The position numbers and the translations under genes were made by a program. Of a DNA stretch of 12,579 bases, positions 4,842 through 11,961 are shown in pieces. This stretch comes from Sneathiella sp. (lineage in GTDB: Bacteria > Pseudomonadota > Alphaproteobacteria > Sneathiellales > Sneathiellaceae), in the NCBI GenBank assembly GCA_002732675.1, contig NVRR01000067.1:1-12579 (forward strand), given 5' to 3'. Each line of letters opens with the position of its first letter. Position 1 is the stretch's first letter. The notes under the pieces were generated by a model, which was given only the letters and a program-made list of their open reading frames with translations, ran no database searches and was not told where the DNA came from.

Positions 4842-6230
4842 TTACAGCGCCTTGATAATATCCTCAACCATCTTCTTGGCGTCAGACAGTAGCATCATGG
4901 TGTTGTCCCTGTAGAATAAATCATTGTCGATACCGGCATAACCCGAAGACATAGACCGTTTAACGAACAGAACCGTCCGCGACTTGTCGACATCGAGGAT
5001 TGGCATGCCGTAAATCGGGCTTTGCGGATCATCGCGGGCGGCAGGGTTGGTGACGTCATTAGCACCAACCACAAAGGCGACATCGGCTCCGGCAAAGTCA
5101 GAGTTGATTTCTTCAAGCTCGAATACTTCGTCATAGGACACGTTGGCCTCCGCCAGTAGCACGTTCATATGACCCGGCATCCGTCCCGCAACAGGATGGA
5201 TGGCATAGGCGACATCAACCCCCTCTTCTTTCAGGATATCGCCCATTTCGCGCAGCGCATGCTGGGCTTGCGCAACCGCGAGGCCGTATCCCGGAACAAT
5301 GATCACCTTGCCGGCATTCTTCATAATAAAGGCCGCATCTTCAGCGGAGCCCGGCTTGAAGGGACGATCGCCCTTATCCGGACCGGCAACTGCCGCATCA
5401 CCACCAAAGCCGCCCAAAATAACGCTGATAAACGACCGGTTCATGGCCTTGCACATGATGTAGGACAGGATCGCACCGGACGAGCCCACCAGCGCGCCGA
5501 CAATGATCAGCGCCGTGTTTTCAAGGGTGAAGCCGATACCAGCTGCCGCCCAGCCCGAGTAGGAGTTGAGCATCGATACCACCACCGGCATATCGGCGCC
5601 GCCGATGGGAATGATGATCAGGAAGCCAATGATAAAAGCCAGCGCCGTCATTGCCCAGAAAATTCTCGGATCAAGGTCCAGACAAAACCAGACGACCAGG
5701 GCTAAAATCAACAGTCCGATCAAGAGATTAACGAAATGCTGACCTGGAAAAGTCAACGGATTGCCAGAGACAAGCCCTTGCAATTTGGTAAAAGCGATGA
5801 TCGAGCCGGAAAAAGTAATCGCGCCAATCACGACACCAATTGCCATCTCAATACGGCTTAGAACTGTCAGTTCACCGCCCGGGCCCAAAATACCATAAGC
5901 ATCCGGGTTATAGAAAGCGGCCGCGGCCACAAGAACAGCGGCAAGACCGACGAGACTATGGAAAGCCGCCACAAGCTGCGGCATAGCGGTCATGGCGATA
6001 CGCTGGGCGATCACCGCCCCAATACCGCCGCCTAAGACGATCCCGCCGATAATCCATTCATAAGACAAGACACCCGGGTTGAGGATCGTAACGGACATGG
6101 CGATGGCCATACCGACCATCCCCATGATATTTCCCCGGCGGGAACTTTCTGGAGACGAAAGGCCGCGAAGGGCCAGGATAAACAAGATGGCGGAGACCAG
6201 ATAGGCGATCGCCGTAAAATTAGCTAACAC
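4842..6230 (-). CDS. pntB: NAD(P) transhydrogenase subunit beta
   Basis: Beta subunit of the proton-translocating transhydrogenase of the inner membrane, which couples inward proton flow to hydride transfer from NADH to NADP+. The product is 462 residues, the same length as the E. coli protein. The N-terminal part holds many transmembrane helices (domain II), and the C-terminal part from about 290 is the NADP(H)-binding domain III, with the GYGLAVAQAQ fingerprint at 314-323, GANDVTNPAARDD at 389-401 and KRSMSSGYAG at 424-433. Residues equivalent to E. coli beta His91, Asp213 and Asn222, which matter for proton translocation, fall at the same numbers here. The start is GTG at 6230, 7 bases after AAGGAGG, which overlaps the pntAB stop. 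Translational coupling is likely. The gene is last in the operon and is followed by a terminator. Confidence 0.97.
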   Translation of the reverse strand: MLANFTAIAYLVSAILFILALRGLSSPESSRRGNIMGMVGMAIAMSVTILNPGVLSYEWIIGGIVLGGGIGAVIAQRIAMTAMPQLVAAFHSLVGLAAVLVAAAAFYNPDAYGILGPGGELTVLSRIEMAIGVVIGAITFSGSIIAFTKLQGLVSGNPLTFPGQHFVNLLIGLLILALVVWFCLDLDPRIFWAMTALAFIIGFLIIIPIGGADMPVVVSMLNSYSGWAAAGIGFTLENTALIIVGALVGSSGAILSYIMCKAMNRSFISVILGGFGGDAAVAGPDKGDRPFKPGSAEDAAFIMKNAGKVIIVPGYGLAVAQAQHALREMGDILKEEGVDVAYAIHPVAGRMPGHMNVLLAEANVSYDEVFELEEINSDFAGADVAFVVGANDVTNPAARDDPQSPIYGMPILDVDKSRTVLFVKRSMSSGYAGIDNDLFYRDNTMMLLSDAKKMVEDIIKAL

Positions 6231-6242
6231 GGATCGTCCTCC

Positions 6243-6536
6243 TTATTTCTGTTTTTTCTTGTACATGGACAGCATGCGCTGGGTCACAAGAAAACCACCG
6301 AAGATATTGACGGAGGCAAGCACCACCGCGATAAAGCCGAAAACCTTCGCAAGCGACATGCTTTCTGGGCCCGCAGCAATAAGTGCGCCGACAATAATAA
6401 CCGAGGAGATCGCGTTAGTCACCGCCATCAGCGGAGTGTGCAAGGCCGGTGTCACGCTCCAAACCACGTAATAGCCGACAAAAATGGCAAGCACGAAAAT
6501 AGCGAGCCTAAAAACGGTTGGATCTACCATCTCCAT
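6243..6536 (-). CDS. pntAB: NAD(P) transhydrogenase subunit alpha, part 2
   Basis: The membrane portion of the split alpha subunit, 97 residues, with three predicted transmembrane helices at about 8-27, 35-55 and 62-82, then a basic tail ([12 protein letters not shown]). In E. coli this segment is fused to the NAD-binding part in one PntA polypeptide; the three-gene form seen here is common in Alphaproteobacteria. ATG 6536 is preceded by GAGGGAGGG inside the end of pntAA, one base after that gene's stop. A TTG at 6554 would overlap pntAA and has no better site. Tight spacing on both sides indicates coupled translation and fixed stoichiometry. Confidence 0.95.
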   Translation of the reverse strand: MEMVDPTVFRLAIFVLAIFVGYYVVWSVTPALHTPLMAVTNAISSVIIVGALIAAGPESMSLAKVFGFIAVVLASVNIFGGFLVTQRMLSMYKKKQK

Positions 6537-6537
6537 A

Positions 6538-7692
6538 TTAATTCCCTCCCTCAATTAAAAGTGGGTGGATGATCTTGCCATCCCTTGTCAGCGCACTGCC
6601 TTGTACAATTTCATCGTCCCAGTTCATGGCCAGTGCACCGCTTTCCTTGTCGATCATCGGTGTCAGATAATTAAAAAGGTTTCTCGCAAATAGGGATGAC
6701 GCATCACTGGCAAGCCTGCTCGGTACATTGAGGTGACCAACAATTATCACGCCGTTATCTGTGGTGACCACTTCGCCTGGCTTCGACTGAGTGACATTAC
6801 CGCCCGCTTCGACCGCCAGATCAACAATCACCGAGCCCGGCTTCATGACGGCCAGCATCTCATCCGTGATCAGGATAGGCGCGGCGCGACCCGGGATAAG
6901 CGCCGTTGTAATGACGATATCCTGTTTCTTGATATGCTCGAAAACAAGTTCGGCCTGGCGCTTTTTATAGTCGTCACTCATTTCCTTGGCATAACCACCC
7001 GCGTCTTCACCCGTCTCATCGGTTTCGACCATGACGAATTTCGCACCAAGGCTTTCGACTTGTTCTTTGGTCGCCGCCCGCACGTCCGTTGCCGTCACGA
7101 TGGCCCCCAGGCGGCGCACTGTCGCGATGGCCTGAAGGCCCGCAACCCCGACACCCATAATAAAGGCTCTCGCCGGGGCAATGGTGCCCGCAGCGGTCAT
7201 CATCATCGGCAATGCCTTGCCATATACCGCTGTCGCATCGAGAACCGCCTTGTACCCCGCCAAATTTGACTGTGACGACAACACGTCCATGGACTGTGCG
7301 CGACTAATCCGTGGCACCAGTTCCATGGCGACGGCATTGACACCGGCTTTCGCATAATCGGCAACCTGCTCTTTGTTTTGCAGCGGCGCCAATTGCGCAA
7401 TGAGGGTCGCGCCTGATTTCATCAAGGAAAGCTCGTCGGGTCCGCCTTCGGCACTGGTTAGCGGACGCTGGACTTTAAGAACCACATCGGCATCTTTGAG
7501 CGCGGACGCCGCATCGGCTGCAATCGTTGCACCAGCGTCCAAATAGTCCTGATCCTGGAAGGAACTGGCAATGCCAGCCCCTGTTTCCACGATGATTTCT
7601 GCGCCGAGGCCCACAAATTTCTTGACGGTATCCGGGGACGCGGCAACCCGCTTCTCATTCTCCCGGCGTTCTTTGGGGATAGCGATTTTCAT
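6538..7692 (-). CDS. pntAA: NAD(P) transhydrogenase subunit alpha, part 1 (Re/Si-specific)
   Basis: Soluble NAD(H)-binding domain I of the proton-translocating transhydrogenase, on the cytoplasmic face. The product is 384 residues from ATG 7692. It begins [20 protein letters not shown], as is typical of the alanine dehydrogenase/PntA family. [20 protein letters not shown] at about 128-147 contains the mobile RAQ loop region, and GVGVAGLQA at 180-188 is the Rossmann nucleotide-binding motif. AGGA precedes tandem ATG codons at 7695 and 7692; the second has better spacing. It is followed after one base by pntAB and preceded by the cox subunit IV gene 92 bases upstream without a terminator between. 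Confidence 0.97.
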   Translation of the reverse strand: MKIAIPKERRENEKRVAASPDTVKKFVGLGAEIIVETGAGIASSFQDQDYLDAGATIAADAASALKDADVVLKVQRPLTSAEGGPDELSLMKSGATLIAQLAPLQNKEQVADYAKAGVNAVAMELVPRISRAQSMDVLSSQSNLAGYKAVLDATAVYGKALPMMMTAAGTIAPARAFIMGVGVAGLQAIATVRRLGAIVTATDVRAATKEQVESLGAKFVMVETDETGEDAGGYAKEMSDDYKKRQAELVFEHIKKQDIVITTALIPGRAAPILITDEMLAVMKPGSVIVDLAVEAGGNVTQSKPGEVVTTDNGVIIVGHLNVPSRLASDASSLFARNLFNYLTPMIDKESGALAMNWDDEIVQGSALTRDGKIIHPLLIEGGN

Positions 7693-7784
7693 CATCGATC
7701 CTTTTTATCTACTTTTTTATGGGTAGGTATGGCGCCCCGTAACGCCAACGGAAAATATCGGCCCCGCAGAGAAGCCCTGTCGGA

Positions 7785-7913
7785 CTAAGTCAAAAAAGTC
7801 GCCATTAATACCAACAAAATCACGATAGCAATTGTGCCGTAGGTAAAGAGTTTTACGAACCCTTGAAAAGTTTCCTTTTGCGTATCGATATTCATATTTC
7901 CGTGCTCACTCAT
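7785..7913 (-). CDS. aa3-type cytochrome c oxidase subunit IV
   Basis: A 42-residue, single-helix membrane protein. The N-terminal polar part (MSEHGNMNIDTQKETFQGFV) leads into FTYGTIAIVILLVLMATFLT, a hydrophobic helix ending at the C-terminus. The (K/H)-x-T-(F/Y)-x-GF-x-K-(L/x)-x-x-(Y)-G pattern followed by a helix is the signature of the bacterial aa3 oxidase subunit IV family, known structurally from Paracoccus and Rhodobacter. It packs against the oxidase core and is dispensable for catalysis in the studied cases. ATG 7913 is preceded by GAGGGG at 8-base spacing. The catalytic oxidase genes are not in the window. It sits directly upstream of pntAA and downstream of a candidate regulated promoter, so it is probably the first gene of the pnt transcript. 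Confidence 0.85.
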   Translation of the reverse strand: MSEHGNMNIDTQKETFQGFVKLFTYGTIAIVILLVLMATFLT

Positions 7914-7959
7914 GACAAAGCCCCTCGCTTTTCAAACATTTACGGATGGTTTGCACTGC

Positions 7960-7987
7960 AATATACCGATATCTGTTACAGGAGCAA
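7960..7987 (-). promoter_or_regulatory. Candidate promoter for cox subunit IV and pnt genes
   Basis: On the minus strand TTGCTC (7982-7987) and TATATT (7960-7965) are 16 bases apart, 47 bases upstream of the cox subunit IV start. It lies in the 124-base gap after pepF. The -35 element falls inside an inverted repeat. Confidence 0.45.
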
Positions 7988-7992
7988 CAGAT
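7971..7992. promoter_or_regulatory. Candidate operator dyad over the cox IV-pnt promoter
   Basis: ATCTGTT at 7971-7977 and AACAGAT at 7986-7992 are perfect seven-base arms with eight bases between them, so their centres are 15 bases apart. The dyad covers the candidate -35 element and much of the spacer, a position expected for a repressor. No known consensus was recognised. Confidence 0.4.
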
Positions 7993-8037
7993 TGTCGTAT
8001 TCACATCGAAAAAAAGCCTGAATCTCGCTCGGAAAAC

Positions 8038-9810
8038 TTACAGTGCTTCCAGCTCGTCGATAAAGCCTTCAATCACACTAAGGCCCTTAGACCAGAAGGA
8101 CGGATCCGACGCATCAAGGTTAAACGGCGCCAGCAATTCCTTGTGACGCAACGTGCCGCCCGCCTTCAGCATATCGAAATATTTTTCCTGAAAGCCGGTC
8201 TCGGCATCCTGATAGACGGCGTAGAGCGCGTTCACAAGGCAGTCTCCGAAGGCATAGGCGTAGACGTAAAAGGGTGAATGGACAAAGTGCGGGATATAAC
8301 ACCAAAAATACTGATACTCATCATGGAGCCGAATGGCCGGGCCGAGGCTCTCGGTTTGAACCCCCATCCAGATTTTTCCGATTTGATCGGGAGATAACTC
8401 TTCTTTTTTCCGGGCGTTATGCAGGCGTTTTTCAAACTCATAAAAGGCAATCTGCCGTACAACTGTGTTCAGCATATCCTCTACTTTTCCGGCCAGCATC
8501 ACTCGCCGTTTAGATGGATCAGTCTGTTGCTCCAGTAACGCACGGAAAGTCAATTGCTCGCCAAAAACGGAAGCTGTCTCTGCGAGGGTGAGCGGCGTAT
8601 CAGAAAGCAGTCCGCCCTGCGGTGCCGCCAAAAGCTGATGCACACCGTGCCCCAGTTCATGGGCCAGGGTCATAACATCGCGGGTGTTGCCTTGATAATT
8701 CAGCAGTAAATAGGGATGGGCGCTGGGCACTGTTGGATGGGCAAAGGCACCCGGGGATTTGCCGGGGCGCACAGAGGCATCAATCCAGGGGTTTTCAAAA
8801 AATTTCCGGCCCAGTTCGGAAAGCTCCGGCGAGAAACGGCCGTACGCGTCAAGTACCGTATCACGTGCCTCGTTCCACGGGATAATCCGGTCATCTTCTT
8901 CCGGCAGGGGCGCATTGCGATCCCAGTAGTCGAGCTTTTCCTGACCCATCCAGCGTGCTTTTAGCTGGTAATATCGATGGGATAACCGCGGATAGGACGC
9001 CTGCACAGCCGCCGACAGAGCGTCCACAACTTCAGGCTCCACCTGATTGGAAAGATGACGCATGTCTGCCGGGTTCGCCACCCCGCGCCATTCATCTTCA
9101 ATGGCTTTATCCTTCGCCAAGGTATTAGTAATTAAGGAAAATAGCCGAACATTCTCACCAAAGACCTTCCCAAGATTCTTCGCAGCCTTCTTCCGCATTT
9201 CCCCGTCCTTGCTGGAGAGTAAATGCAAAATTTGCTGTGACGCCATTTCCTCACCATCGACCTCAAAGCGCATGCCGGCAATGGTTTCATCAAACAGCCG
9301 CACCCAGGCGCTCCGTCCCGCGATATCCTTTTCATGCAAAAGCTTCTCGATCTCGTCGGAAAGCTGGTAGGGCTTTAGCGCCCGGACATTGCGGATCCAG
9401 GGTTCATATTTCTTCAGGCTACTTTCGGCGTACATTTGCGCCAAGGCATCCTCATCACTCTTATTCAGCTCCAGAGTGAGGAACAGCAAATCCGTAGAGA
9501 TGGCATTAACCTTCTCCTGCATGGTCTGAAAGAATTTGCCGATTTCCGGGTCCGACATGTTGCCCGCATAAACCAGATAGGCGTAAGACATGATCCGGCC
9601 CTGGAGTTCGCCTATTTCCTCAAAATGGGAAATCGCCAGATAGAGCCCCTGCCCGTCCAACTCGCCAAGCTTGCCCTTGTAGTTCGCCGCAAATTGTTTG
9701 GCGTCCTCCGCCGCTTTCTCCAGATCTTCCGTCAATTCCGCAGAAGTCCGGGAGGGGTAAAGGTCGCTTAAATCCCATTCGGGTAGATTGGCTAGGGCAG
9801 GATTGGTCAT
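8038..9810 (-). CDS. pepF: Oligoendopeptidase F (M3 family metallopeptidase)
   Basis: Zinc endopeptidase of 590 residues that cleaves oligopeptides in the cytoplasm; no signal peptide is present. The zinc site HELGH is at 384-388 (within TLAHELGHGVHQ), with the third ligand probably Glu411 in LAETASVFGE. The N-terminal helical part (about 1-200) corresponds to the oligoendopeptidase N domain, and AHPYLLLNYQGNTRDVMTLAH leads into the active site. Length is normal for the PepF/M3B group. ATG 9810 gives the typical LPEWDLSDLYPS beginning, with GGAG about 10 bases upstream. The gene lies 54 bases after the second thioesterase, with no terminator between, so it is probably the last gene of the epimerase-led operon. 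A weak T-run follows its stop. Confidence 0.95.
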   Translation of the reverse strand: MTNPALANLPEWDLSDLYPSRTSAELTEDLEKAAEDAKQFAANYKGKLGELDGQGLYLAISHFEEIGELQGRIMSYAYLVYAGNMSDPEIGKFFQTMQEKVNAISTDLLFLTLELNKSDEDALAQMYAESSLKKYEPWIRNVRALKPYQLSDEIEKLLHEKDIAGRSAWVRLFDETIAGMRFEVDGEEMASQQILHLLSSKDGEMRKKAAKNLGKVFGENVRLFSLITNTLAKDKAIEDEWRGVANPADMRHLSNQVEPEVVDALSAAVQASYPRLSHRYYQLKARWMGQEKLDYWDRNAPLPEEDDRIIPWNEARDTVLDAYGRFSPELSELGRKFFENPWIDASVRPGKSPGAFAHPTVPSAHPYLLLNYQGNTRDVMTLAHELGHGVHQLLAAPQGGLLSDTPLTLAETASVFGEQLTFRALLEQQTDPSKRRVMLAGKVEDMLNTVVRQIAFYEFEKRLHNARKKEELSPDQIGKIWMGVQTESLGPAIRLHDEYQYFWCYIPHFVHSPFYVYAYAFGDCLVNALYAVYQDAETGFQEKYFDMLKAGGTLRHKELLAPFNLDASDPSFWSKGLSVIEGFIDELEAL

Positions 9811-9864
9811 GAATTTTGAACTCCGAAACAGGAAACGTCACTCGCTCTACTTAATAGCAAATTA

Positions 9865-10314
9865 TCAACTGACAAGGAAATTGGCATGAGCTGAGGCTAC
9901 CGGCCTTTGTCGATCCTCCTGCCAGGCTTCGATCCGCATATTAGCAATGCGGCGACCGGGCTTGGTGATCACGGCTTCGGCGTAAGTTACTACCGGTTTC
10001 GCGGACCGGAGATATTCGACCGTAATATTGATAATCTTCGGCACCCTGCTCACTTCCTGTGTCGCCAGAAGATGCACAAGTGCCGTACTTTCCAGAAACG
10101 CCCCAACAACGCCACCATGGAGTGCCGGTAAAATCGGATTGCCGATGAATTTCTTATCCTCCGGCAGCACACAAATGAACTTGTCATCCGGCGTCTCCAA
10201 TCTTATGCCAAGAAAGGAGTAGTATGGGATCATATCAAAAATGCGGGTCCAGTTTTTCTCTTTTTTTGATTGTTCGATCGTCGCCACGAACTCTTCAGCC
10301 GTCATTCTATCCAT
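9865..10314 (-). CDS. PaaI-like hotdog thioesterase (Glu variant)
   Basis: A 149-residue hotdog-fold protein, predicted to hydrolyse an acyl-CoA or similar thioester in the cytoplasm. The family motif is LPALHGGVVGAFLESTA at 63-79. HGG occupies 66-68 and the acidic residue nine positions after the His is Glu75, where the neighbouring paralogue has Asp. The second half shows the usual VEYLRSAKPV strand (about 99-108) and a C-terminal AHANFLV. ATG 10314 lies 7 bases after GGAGGG, which is inside the end of the upstream thioesterase gene; the gap between the genes is 3 bases. Substrate unknown. Its N-terminus is longer and more charged than its partner's (KKEKNWTRIFDMIPYYS). Confidence 0.85.
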   Translation of the reverse strand: MDRMTAEEFVATIEQSKKEKNWTRIFDMIPYYSFLGIRLETPDDKFICVLPEDKKFIGNPILPALHGGVVGAFLESTALVHLLATQEVSRVPKIINITVEYLRSAKPVVTYAEAVITKPGRRIANMRIEAWQEDRQRPVASAHANFLVS

Positions 10315-10317
10315 AAT

Positions 10318-10785
10318 TTAACCCTCCCCCACAGTGACTTTATTGAGGGCGGCGCCGCTGCTGGATTTCAACATAAAGGTACCAACGCTGTTCGCCACAG
10401 GATCGTTAGGGTCCGTATGATAGGCGATGGCGCGGGTGAAGGCTATTTGCTGCGTCGTCTTGTAACAGGTGGCGCGGGTAAACAGCTCTTCACCGGGGAT
10501 TGCCGGTTTCAAATAGTCGATCCGCAGATCGAGAGTTGCGATGGGCAGATATTTCTGCAACCGCGCGTAAATACACATCCCCGATGCGGTATCAATCAAG
10601 GTCGTAATAATCCCGCCATGAAGAATACCATTCACCGGATTTCCGGCGAATCTGTCCTGATAGGGCAGACTGAAGATTACCTCGTCATCATCCATCTCAT
10701 GAACCTTCATGCCGATTTCGGCACAATGGGGGATACCTGTATCAATAATATTCTGTATTTGAGTGATATCAAACGGCGTCGACAT
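10318..10785 (-). CDS. PaaI-like hotdog thioesterase (Asp form)
   Basis: A 155-residue hotdog-fold thioesterase. NPVNGILHGGIITTLIDTA at 49-67 has HGG at 56-58 and Asp65, the usual PaaI catalytic arrangement. LDLRIDYLKPAIPGEELFTR and AFTRAIAYH follow in the order typical of the family, ending with VANSVGTFMLKS. Family members act on phenylacetyl-CoA-type or fatty acyl-CoA thioesters; the true substrate here is not evident. ATG 10785 has AAAGG about 10 bases upstream, overlapping the last codons of the epimerase gene, whose stop is 6 bases away. It is immediately followed by a second hotdog gene, so the products might form a heteromer or divide substrates (inference). Confidence 0.88.
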   Translation of the reverse strand: MSTPFDITQIQNIIDTGIPHCAEIGMKVHEMDDDEVIFSLPYQDRFAGNPVNGILHGGIITTLIDTASGMCIYARLQKYLPIATLDLRIDYLKPAIPGEELFTRATCYKTTQQIAFTRAIAYHTDPNDPVANSVGTFMLKSSSGAALNKVTVGEG

Positions 10786-10791
10786 GAAAAC

Positions 10792-11772
10792 TTAACCTTT
10801 AAAATAGCCTTTATACCACTCAATGAACTTTGGAATACCATCGCTCAACGTGGTTGTAGGTTCATATCCCACATCCTTGCGGATCGGGTCAATATCTGCA
10901 AAAGTTTCTTTTACATCGCCTGCCTGCATCGGCAACATTTTCATCTCGGCTTTGATGCCCAAAGAGGCTTCCAATGCGGCGACCAGATTAAGCAACGGTT
11001 CCGATCGATGATTGCCGATATTATAGACCCGGTACGGCGCTTTTCCATCCTCTGGCACCGGCGGATTGGCGAGAACGGCAATAGCGCCGCTAACAATATC
11101 GTCAATATAGGTAAAGTCCCGTTTCATATCGCCGTTATTGAAAATGGGGATAGTCTCGCCCCGCAGCATTTTTTCGGTAAAAGTCCAGTAGGCCATATCC
11201 GGTCGCCCCCAGGGCCCATAAACCGTAAAAAAACGAAGACCAGTCAGCGGAATGCCGTAAAGATGTGCATATGAATGCGCCATCAGTTCGTTGGCCTTTT
11301 TTGTTGCCGCATAGAGAGACACCGGTCGGTCCACCGACTGATCGACAGAGTACGGGAGCTCTTTATTGCCGCCATAAACAGACGACGAACTGGCATAGAC
11401 AAGATGCTCTAGGTTCTTCAGGTGTCGACAATATTCCAAAATGGTCAAAAACCCGGTGATATTGGAATCTGTATAGTCAAAGGGATGCTCCAGGCTATAA
11501 CGGACGCCAGCTTGCGCGGCGAGGTGGACAACCTTGGTAATTCCTGGAATTTTTCCTAATGTATCAAATACTTCTTCCCGGTTTTTCAGGTCCATCTTTA
11601 TGAACTCGAAAGCATTATGTGCGCCCAGTTTTTCAAGGCGTGCTTGTTTCAGGGACACATCGTAATAGCTATTCAGATTATCTACGCCGACGACCGTCTC
11701 GCCGGCCGCCATCAATGCCAGTGAAATATGCATTCCCACAAAACCCGCCGCACCTGTTACCAAAACCGTCAT
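10792..11772 (-). CDS. UDP-glucuronate 4-epimerase (NAD-dependent SDR family)
   Basis: Extended short-chain dehydrogenase of 326 residues, predicted to interconvert UDP-glucuronate and UDP-galacturonate for surface polysaccharide or lipopolysaccharide synthesis. Seen are the NAD motif GAAGFVG at 7-13, DNLNSYYD at 31-38, SSSSVYG at 128-134, the catalytic YAATK (Tyr154, Lys158) and the RFFTVYGPWGRPDMAYW segment at 180-196. This last segment, with GDMKRDFTYIDDI, is typical of the UDP-glucuronate rather than UDP-glucose epimerases (CapI/LpsL group). ATG 11772 follows GAGG by about 9 bases. It is the first gene of a minus-strand cluster with two thioesterases and pepF. No other sugar-nucleotide or glycosyltransferase gene is visible, so it is isolated from its usual neighbours. 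Confidence 0.92.
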   Translation of the reverse strand: MTVLVTGAAGFVGMHISLALMAAGETVVGVDNLNSYYDVSLKQARLEKLGAHNAFEFIKMDLKNREEVFDTLGKIPGITKVVHLAAQAGVRYSLEHPFDYTDSNITGFLTILEYCRHLKNLEHLVYASSSSVYGGNKELPYSVDQSVDRPVSLYAATKKANELMAHSYAHLYGIPLTGLRFFTVYGPWGRPDMAYWTFTEKMLRGETIPIFNNGDMKRDFTYIDDIVSGAIAVLANPPVPEDGKAPYRVYNIGNHRSEPLLNLVAALEASLGIKAEMKMLPMQAGDVKETFADIDPIRKDVGYEPTTTLSDGIPKFIEWYKGYFKG

Positions 11773-11961
11773 TCTTTTTTCCTCAACATCCTAGGTTTTG
11801 CCCGGTCCATCAAAAGCATTTTAACGGCGGACAAGTCAAAAAAATTCGGCCAAACCTGATCATAAATATTATATGTCAGTATAATTGACCTTTATTGCAA
11901 TAGCTGTTAGCGTTATTATATTACGGTTTAGTTAATCAGAGATTAGCGAAAGGTCTCCATC
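11773..11961. promoter_or_regulatory. Divergent promoter region between the epimerase and the ferredoxin oxidoreductase
   Basis: An AT-rich 189-base gap. On the plus strand TTGCAA (11895-11900) and TATATT (11917-11922) are 16 bases apart and end 39 bases before the start at 11962. On the minus strand TATAAT at 11868-11873 is a perfect -10 hexamer, without a good -35 element at normal distance, about 95 bases upstream of the epimerase start. The epimerase leader would therefore be roughly 90 nt. No riboswitch or hairpin of note was recognised. Confidence 0.4.

Noticed and set aside
5169..5705. A 178-codon plus-strand frame
   Set aside because: Antisense to pntB, whose conserved residues are intact; the composition is that of a shadow frame.
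7696..7784. A possible hairpin between cox subunit IV and pntAA
   Set aside because: Only a four-pair GGCG/CGCC stem with no T-run at the right place; too weak to call a terminator or attenuator.
8003..8037. A possible terminator after pepF
   Set aside because: A run of seven T exists on the minus strand, but no stem longer than about three pairs precedes it.
10270..11274. A 334-codon open frame on the plus strand
   Set aside because: It runs antisense to the epimerase and both thioesterases, which have clear family motifs. Its translation shows no recognisable domain.
11773..11867. A possible riboswitch in the roughly 90-nt epimerase leader
   Set aside because: No conserved riboswitch motif or stable extended stem was recognised.
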